Positions 63,087-64,000 of a DNA stretch of 64,000 bases are shown here, piece after piece. A program made the translations under genes and the position numbers. The notes beneath the pieces were generated by a model. The model did no database searches. It was given only the letters and a program-made list of their open reading frames with translations, and had not been told where the DNA came from. The stretch comes from SG8-41 sp963699525 (GTDB taxonomy: Bacteria > Pseudomonadota > Gammaproteobacteria > Burkholderiales > SG8-41): positions 1-64,000 of the forward strand of contig CAVOUI010000008.1 of assembly GCA_963699525.1 (NCBI GenBank), written 5' to 3'. How positions within the stretch are numbered: position 1 is the first letter of the stretch; every line of letters begins with the position of its first letter.

Positions 63087-64000
63087 CTACCGGGTTTCGT
63101 AGACGATCTGGCCGTCGACCAGGGTGTGGCGCACCTTGCCCTTGACCTCGTGCCCGATGTAGGGCGTGTTCTTGCCCTGGCTCTTCAGCGAATCCGGCGT
63201 GACCCGCCACGGGCGCTCGGCGTCGAAGATGCAGATATCCGCCGCATGTCCCGGCGTCAGGTGGCCGGCGTCGACGTCGAGCACCCGCGCCGGCTGTGAA
63301 GTGATCCTCGCGAGCGCCGCGGAGAGCCCCGTACCGGACTCTTCCGCCCACTTGAGCGTGAGCGGCAGCAGCAGCTCGAGTCCGGTTGCGCCGGGCTCCG
63401 CCTCCGCGAACGGCAAGTGTTTTCCGTCGTCGTCGACCGGCGTGTGGTCGGAGCAGGCGGCGTCCACCGTCCCGTCGGCGAGCCCGGCCCGCAACGCGTC
63501 GCGGTCGCGCTGGCTGCGCAGCGGCGGATCGAGCCGGCAGTTGGAGTCGAAGTAGCCGATGTCCATCTCGGTCAGGTGTGCGTGGTGGATGGCGATGTCG
63601 CAGGTGACGGGCAGCCCGTCGCGCTTCGCCCTGCGCACCAGCTCCACGCCCTCCGCGCTGGAGATCCGCGCGAAGTGCACGCGCGCCCCGGTTTCGCGCG
63701 CGAGAATCAGCATGGTCGAGAGCGCGACGGTCTCGGCGCACACCGGGACCCCCTGCAGCCCGCAGCGGGTCGCGACCGGCCCGTCGTGGGCGACGCCGTG
63801 CCGGGCGAGCGCGGGATCCTGGGGGCGCAGCCATACCGGGAAGCCGAAGGTCGCCGCGTACTGCAGGGCGTGGTAGAAGATCTGGCTGTCGGCGAACGGC
63901 GCATCCGCCTGCGAGAACGCGACGCAGCCTGCGTCCACCAGCTCGGCCATCTCGGTCAGGCGCTCGCCCTTCAGGCTCTGGGTGAGCGCGCCCACGGGGT
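63087..64000 (-). CDS. pyrC: Dihydroorotase, 3' part (runs off the right edge)
   Basis: About 303 C-terminal residues of a type I dihydroorotase/amidohydrolase; the N-terminal part with the first metal ligands lies beyond 64000. VTCDIAIHHAHLTEMDIGYF carries the HH pair of a metal site, DAACSDHTPVDDDGKHLPFA the conserved SDHTP with the catalytic Asp, and PGATGLELLLPLTL the family PGxxGLE block. DAGHLTPGHAADICIFDAER closes the domain. It forms dihydroorotate in pyrimidine synthesis. Confidence 0.9.
   Translation of the reverse strand, partial: PVGALTQSLKGERLTEMAELVDAGCVAFSQADAPFADSQIFYHALQYAATFGFPVWLRPQDPALARHGVAHDGPVATRCGLQGVPVCAETVALSTMLILARETGARVHFARISSAEGVELVRRAKRDGLPVTCDIAIHHAHLTEMDIGYFDSNCRLDPPLRSQRDRDALRAGLADGTVDAACSDHTPVDDDGKHLPFAEAEPGATGLELLLPLTLKWAEESGTGLSAALARITSQPARVLDVDAGHLTPGHAADICIFDAERPWRVTPDSLKSQGKNTPYIGHEVKGKVRHTLVDGQIVYETR

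Overview
The window looks like a chromosomal segment of a GC-rich Gram-negative bacterium, most likely a betaproteobacterium. The support is Kdo transferase WaaA next to an LpcC-type core glycosyltransferase, a glnA / DUF4124 / ntrB / ntrC order under a sigma-54 promoter, a TPP-riboswitch-controlled thiC, two DUF4124 proteins and an EPS-associated MarR regulator. I cannot name a genus.

Layout. (1) 1-39,622 is a large surface-glycan locus, mostly on the minus strand. From left to right: a TPP-dependent E1-alpha subunit, a heptose-7-phosphate-type GHMP kinase and a cobalamin-type radical SAM protein; UDP-L-FucNAc genes (fnlC, fnlA, fnlB) with a WbuB-like transferase; an 801-residue protein that reads as a Wzx flippase fused to a Wzy polymerase; a second polymerase-like membrane protein; a GT4 transferase; an amidotransferase set (WbpG/WbuX-, HisF- and HisH-like) split by a plus-strand methyltransferase; and a second flippase. 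(2) 18,045-20,204 is a scar of IS3 and IS91-type remnants, an ABC-transporter fragment, a SGNH hydrolase and a third hisH fragment. Two plus-strand Gfo/Idh/MocA genes follow. (3) 22,534-31,662 is a pseudaminic-acid operon (pseC, SpsF-type cytidylyltransferase, methylase, pseA with its own HisH/HisF, pseG-pseH fusion, pseI, putative transferase). It is visibly AT-richer than its flanks. (4) 31,653-35,839 is wbpA/B/D/E for UDP-GlcNAc3NAcA, led by a MarR-type EPS regulator with a perfect 13-bp inverted repeat just upstream of its start codon. (5) 36,191-39,622 is rmlB/A/C/D for dTDP-L-rhamnose.

(6) 39,715-64,000 is ordinary housekeeping: LPS core (lpcC-like, waaA), 5-formyl-THF cyclo-ligase, tolC, pcm, thiC, a MacA/MacB-type exporter, uppP, an MFS protein, rhodanese, glnA-ntrBC, a trypsin-like protease, xthA, a tandem glutaredoxin-like protein, prlC and the 3' part of pyrC.

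Together the locus predicts a glycan containing L-FucNAc (probably as its acetamidino form), 2,3-diacetamido-glucuronic acid, rhamnose and an acetamidino-pseudaminic acid, possibly with a further branched or higher-carbon sugar from the left-edge genes. No initiating phosphoglycosyl transferase, chain-length regulator or outer-membrane exporter was seen, so the locus probably continues to the left.

Caution: many genes in the GC-richest stretches are broken by frameshifts. In nearly every junction I rebuilt, removing one extra base restores a full-length family member, so these look like insertion errors in the sequence. I list such genes as CDS and give the break positions.
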